Virus record (IMG/VR): IMGVR_UViG_3300047322_001258
Coordinates: 1 to 31,167 of that record
Length of the DNA: 31,167 bases
Strand: one strand, 5' to 3'
From: a virus
How positions within the stretch are numbered: position 1 is the stretch's first letter; every line of letters starts with the position of its first letter. This document shows positions 27,774-31,167 of the stretch, one piece after another. A program made the translations under genes and the position numbers. Below the pieces are notes generated by a model. That model was not told where the DNA came from, did not search any database, and was given only the letters and a program-made list of their open reading frames with translations.

Positions 27774-29099
27774 CCACACGTTGCCGAACAGGGTGTTTGA
27801 GGCGGTGGTGTCAAACTTGTTGGCGTTGACTCCGTCGCCTGCCTCCACCGCGACGACAGTCGTAAACCCGGTGGAGGCGAGAAAATACGGAACATTGGAC
27901 GCGAACGTCAGCACACTGGGAGAAGAAGCACTGGCTATGGCGGTGAAGGACGTGCCGGTGTTAATCCCCAGTCCCACACTCGTCCCGCCATTGGCCACCG
28001 TTATTTGCTGTCCAGAGTTGTAGCTGAACATTGCAGCCCGCTCCGAGTCCGACTGCATGTAAGCAATCGAGTTCTGCAGGCTACCGCGCGCTGGTCTGAC
28101 GGTCGCGGACGAGTAGGTGTAGGACGCTCCATTGTCCAGAACCAGGGTGTTGAACAGAACCTTGTTGTAGTAGTTGCACAGACCGAACGAGGCTCCAGCG
28201 CCCCCGGTTCCGACCCCGCCGTAAATCCACTGAACCGTCCCTGCCGCCGCCGCTGTGAAGAAGGAGCCCACGAAGGTGCCCTGGTTGGCCGCCACGGGTA
28301 TGGTCGTCGTAGGATTGACTCGCATGGTGGCGGCAACCGCATTGGTCATCAGGCCGCCGAACAGGGCCAAGCCGACAGCACGGGTCGTGAGGCTGGCCCA
28401 TTGCGTGGTGGCGATGGCGGGGACTCCGCCGTTCAGGGTGATGAACACATCGAACGGCGTGGAGACGGGCCAGTTTCCGCTTCCGCCCAGGTTGGTGAGC
28501 AACCCGGCCGTGTCGCCCAGCGACGAGCAGAAATTGTATTGCTGCAGCGTTGCGCCATTCCAAATTGGAATGAATTGTCCTCGGAACGGGGCGTAATAGA
28601 TGCTGCCGGTCGGTGTCTGGTTTGAGGTCATTACCGGCACGCCGGCTTGCAGCGTCAGCCGACCGCCGGGCAGACCTGAGCCTACGAAGGCGGCACCGCC
28701 ACCGCCCGAGCCGAGCGCCGGGGCCTCCAGAAACCAGCCGCCGCCGCCGCCGCCGAGAGCCTGGCTGAACCGCACCACGTATTCGAACCCGATGACGAGG
28801 TCGTTGGATGTCGCCTGGGTGACGCCATCCGCCTTGTAGACATTGAGGAAGCCGAGGCCGTTGACCTGGGCGGTGACGCCGGCGCCCGAGTTGGCGGTGG
28901 CGCGGAAGCGGGCGGCGCAGAATTCGGTGTAGCCGGTGAGCACCGGGCAGTTGACGAGCGGCGTGAGCGAGATGGCGGTGGCGCCCGAGGCCGAGCACGG
29001 TATGTCCAGCATCTGCGCGGTCTGCTGGAACATGCCGTCGATGAGCGACAGCGGCTCGTTGCCACCGAACAGATTGCCGAAGTCGGTCGGCCAGGTCAT
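27768..29099 (-). CDS. tail or surface protein
   Basis: This 443-residue protein starts at ATG 29099 (GAGG 8 nt upstream). It has a short N-terminal head (MTWPTDFGNLFGGNEPLSLI) and a long Gly/Thr/Ala-rich beta body with glycine runs near 140-160. The C-terminus is also beta-rich. This composition is typical of phage fibre or needle proteins. The gene order places it at the end of the tail block. Receptor binding is inferred. Confidence 0.75.
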   Translation of the reverse strand: MTWPTDFGNLFGGNEPLSLIDGMFQQTAQMLDIPCSASGATAISLTPLVNCPVLTGYTEFCAARFRATANSGAGVTAQVNGLGFLNVYKADGVTQATSNDLVIGFEYVVRFSQALGGGGGGWFLEAPALGSGGGGAAFVGSGLPGGRLTLQAGVPVMTSNQTPTGSIYYAPFRGQFIPIWNGATLQQYNFCSSLGDTAGLLTNLGGSGNWPVSTPFDVFITLNGGVPAIATTQWASLTTRAVGLALFGGLMTNAVAATMRVNPTTTIPVAANQGTFVGSFFTAAAAGTVQWIYGGVGTGGAGASFGLCNYYNKVLFNTLVLDNGASYTYSSATVRPARGSLQNSIAYMQSDSERAAMFSYNSGQQITVANGGTSVGLGINTGTSFTAIASASSPSVLTFASNVPYFLASTGFTTVVAVEAGDGVNANKFDTTASNTLFGNVWL

Positions 29100-29109
29100 A
29101 AAATCAACC

Positions 29110-29592
29110 TCATCGCACCCGCCTCGCCCGCAGAATGCCCCACGCCGACACTGTGCTTGTCGAAAACTGCGCGTTCGCCACGGCAAACACCGTCGTCGGG
29201 GCCGCAAGACTCAAACGGCGCACCCCGGCAAACAGCTCGTTGTTGACAAGACCTCCGAAAGTAGCGCCGGGGCTAGCATAGCTCGTTACTGCATAATTTC
29301 CAGCGACAGTATCAAGTGTCGCGTTCGTCAGTGAAATGCTGGCATTTAGGTTGGCTACACTGGTGGTTCCCGCTATCAGGAAATATGAGGAAAACGACAC
29401 ATCCCAATCACCGGCGGTCAGGATTATGCTGGTCACATTGGCGCTCACGGTAGACGTTAGCGCGACAGGAGCCCCCGAGGCCACGGTCGAAGAGATGAAT
29501 TCCCCGACGTTGCCGGCACTGGCATTGTCATTGGTGCCCGTTCCAGCGAGCTGGCCGGCAGCAGCCGCGCTGGGAATGTTGACGTAGCTCAT
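29110..29592 (-). CDS. tail protein with duplicated C-terminal domain
   Basis: This 160-residue protein has the segment LTAGDWDVSFSSYFLIAGTT and ends GILRARRVR. It parallels the C-terminal part of the gene upstream (SPGDWDVFCSGAFTIAPTT, ending GGFLRARRMR), so the two are paralogues. ATG 29592 forms an ATGA overlap. A trimeric fibre-tip or host-recognition domain is likely from location. Confidence 0.75.
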   Translation of the reverse strand: MSYVNIPSAAAAGQLAGTGTNDNASAGNVGEFISSTVASGAPVALTSTVSANVTSIILTAGDWDVSFSSYFLIAGTTSVANLNASISLTNATLDTVAGNYAVTSYASPGATFGGLVNNELFAGVRRLSLAAPTTVFAVANAQFSTSTVSAWGILRARRVR

Positions 29593-30383
29593 CGCATTCG
29601 CCGCGCCCTCAGGAAGCCGCCCACCGACATCGTGCTGACTGAAAAGGTGGCTATCAATACGGCATACACCGTCGTATTGACTGAAACACTCACGCGCCGG
29701 GGTCCAGAAATCAAGTTGTTGACGACGAGACTGCCGAAGACAGTGCCCGCGTAGTTGATCTGAACAGTAGAAACAGCATCCACTGTGGCGCTCACCAACG
29801 ATATGCTGACAGCAATGCTGCTCGCGGCGGTGGTCGGCGCGATAGTGAAAGCGCCGCTGCAAAACACGTCCCAGTCGCCAGGCGACAAGACTATGCTAGA
29901 CATGTTGACAGTTACCGCCGTCGTCAACGGAATACTGCTGTTTGGCGTTGACGCAGAGATGATTTCTCCGACATTTCCAGGCAGCGCATCACTGCCGTTG
30001 GTAACGCCGGGAATCTGACCGGGAATTATCGAGAAATTAGCCATTTCTTCCACCTCGAATCTAGAGTGTTGGTAGCATTCCCACACGGTGAGCACGTTGC
30101 CGGTTCCGCTGTCAGCGATGGCGTTGATGGAGCCAGTGAACCCTTCCGCGAAGAAGGTGTTGCCGGGAGGCACCGGGATCGACCCGACGCCACCCACGCT
30201 GGCCGCCAGCGGTAACTGGTCGGTGCCGACGCCGGGACAGAGCCAGATGGTGGCGGGGCCTGGGTTGAACATGTAGAGCGCATCGCGCGCCAGGTTCTGC
30301 GGCACGATGGCTACGCTGAAGGTCCCGACGTTGCCGACGATGGGCGTGTTGAACGAGGCGGGCGATGGGTACGTACTCGCCAT
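29589..30383 (-). CDS. tail protein: N-terminal domain fused to the paralogous C-terminal domain
   Basis: This 264-residue protein has two parts. Residues 1-113 (MASTYPSPASFNTPIVGNVG, GSIPVPPGNTFFAEGF) look like a complete small protein. After VEE, a new unit begins with an internal ATG 30044 (MANFSIIPGQIPGV) that has GAGG 8 nt upstream. This second unit (151 residues) parallels the 160-residue protein downstream. So it may be a fusion with an extra internal start product. Confidence 0.72.
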   Translation of the reverse strand: MASTYPSPASFNTPIVGNVGTFSVAIVPQNLARDALYMFNPGPATIWLCPGVGTDQLPLAASVGGVGSIPVPPGNTFFAEGFTGSINAIADSGTGNVLTVWECYQHSRFEVEEMANFSIIPGQIPGVTNGSDALPGNVGEIISASTPNSSIPLTTAVTVNMSSIVLSPGDWDVFCSGAFTIAPTTAASSIAVSISLVSATVDAVSTVQINYAGTVFGSLVVNNLISGPRRVSVSVNTTVYAVLIATFSVSTMSVGGFLRARRMR

Positions 30384-30384
30384 G

Positions 30385-30726
30385 CTATGGCCCCTGTAAG
30401 TAAAACACATCGGCGCCGACCTGGACGGCGGCACTCGAATTGATTTGGATTCCTCGGCCGAGCGGCGATACCCACCACGGGTCGCCGTTGATGGGCGTGT
30501 CGAGCGTGATGGAGCCGCCCGAGGCCCCGAAGGCGAACGGCGCCGAAAGCGCCGCCCCGGTGGTGTCCTGGATGGTGATGATGGTGGTGGCCGGGGTGGT
30601 GAGGATCATCCGGTAGATGCCCACGCGGGTGCCGGCGACGGCGGGCACCGTGGCCAGAGCGCCGCCGGCCGCGCTGTTGACGATGGCGTGGGCGCATTCG
30701 GAGGTGGTGTGAAGTCCTACGCTCAT
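30385..30726 (-). CDS. small virion protein
   Basis: This 113-residue protein is beta-rich (GIYRMILTTPATTIITIQDT, then GGSITLDTPINGDPWWVSPL). It resembles small head or tail decoration proteins by composition only. It ends 1 nt before the ATG of the next gene. Confidence 0.65.
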   Translation of the reverse strand: MSVGLHTTSECAHAIVNSAAGGALATVPAVAGTRVGIYRMILTTPATTIITIQDTTGAALSAPFAFGASGGSITLDTPINGDPWWVSPLGRGIQINSSAAVQVGADVFYLQGP

Positions 30727-30741
30727 GTTCTATTGCCTCTC

Positions 30742-31167
30742 TTAAACTGGCCAGCCTGATGTGAACCCGCTCGGCGCCGCGCCGCTGAACGCTGACGAAC
30801 CAAAATTGGCAGTCACCACATTGTTCGCAGCGCCACTACCGCCGCCGAACGTCACGAACGGAACCATGGTTCCGGCCGGAATCGCAATGCCGCCGACATT
30901 GGTGGCAGGATTAGCCGTACCACCAGCATTCCAGCTCCCCGCCGGCGATGCGCGTACCCAGAGCTGCCTGTTATCGAGATCAACCGCCATACCCATGATC
31001 TGGCCAGCACCCCAACCGGACAGGCTCGCCAGATTGCTGCCGCCAGACCAAACCGACCCTAAGAAATACGCGATGGTCCCGGTCACCCCACCAGTATTTC
31101 CCATTCCGATGTAAGTCGAAGCATAAGTGCCGATGCCAACTCCTTCGTTGGCCCCTCCTGTTCGTGT
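30742..31167 (-). CDS. tail or surface protein, C-terminal part (runs off the right edge)
   Basis: The frame is open to the right edge, giving 141 residues. It is beta-rich and glycine-rich, with VDLDNRQLWVRASPAGSWNA and MVPFVTFGGGSG, a pattern like SPRY or lectin-like domains in tail fibres. The true N-terminus lies outside the window. Confidence 0.7.
   Translation of the reverse strand, partial: TRTGGANEGVGIGTYASTYIGMGNTGGVTGTIAYFLGSVWSGGSNLASLSGWGAGQIMGMAVDLDNRQLWVRASPAGSWNAGGTANPATNVGGIAIPAGTMVPFVTFGGGSGAANNVVTANFGSSAFSGAAPSGFTSGWPV

Overview
The window looks like most of a tailed double-stranded DNA phage genome (or a prophage close to phage form). It has a large terminase, portal, capsid and tail genes, a small replication and recombination module, and many tiny overlapping genes. 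The host is probably an alphaproteobacterium. The evidence is a GcrA-family regulator (25087-24632), a secreted protein with a PLPAS-type PEP-CTERM tail, and high GC content. No integrase, rRNA, tRNA or CRISPR array was found. Genes run off both ends.

Layout. (1) 1-18768, nearly all on the minus strand, reads right to left. It starts with a DUF1064-type gene and small coiled-coil and zinc-binding proteins. Next comes a cassette region (12.8-17.2 kb) with two DNA methyltransferases and a PEP-CTERM-like protein. Then follow a cluster of tiny membrane proteins with a possible double-psi beta-barrel protein (11.5-12.9 kb), the large terminase, the portal, scaffold-like proteins, the capsid protein and further virion proteins. 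Three HNH endonuclease genes interrupt the capsid block, and a fourth lies antisense at 6105-6623. (2) 18769-19818 is a 1-kb control region with no supported gene. It holds repeats and a good plus-strand promoter. (3) 19819-21808 is a plus-strand operon of small unknown genes that share a near-identical ribosome binding site and carry two copies of a 50-bp hairpin repeat. It ends at an intrinsic terminator, and an HTH gene follows at 22112. (4) 22492-25320, minus strand, holds an HTH repressor, the GcrA homologue, a membrane-anchored protein, a replication protein with origin-like repeats inside its gene, and a DnaB/gp4-type helicase. (5) 25394-27773, plus strand, is the recombination block: a YqaJ exonuclease, an HNH-AP2 endonuclease and a putative annealing protein. 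(6) 27768-31167, minus strand, encodes tail or surface proteins, two of which share a duplicated C-terminal domain.

How it fits together. The region around 25332-25380 has two TGTCA-N5-TGACA operators between the repressor gene and the divergent recombination genes, so it is probably a genetic switch. Related words recur at two other control regions, which suggests one regulator acts on several promoters. GcrA together with a beta-class adenine methyltransferase suggests that the phage interacts with the host's methylation-dependent cell-cycle control. The most unusual observations are: a short junction element repeated between accessory genes; an origin-like array inside the replication gene; a capsid gene whose Shine-Dalgarno sequence points to AUU; an 11-residue arginine-rich micro-ORF; and the string of 22-35 residue membrane proteins.
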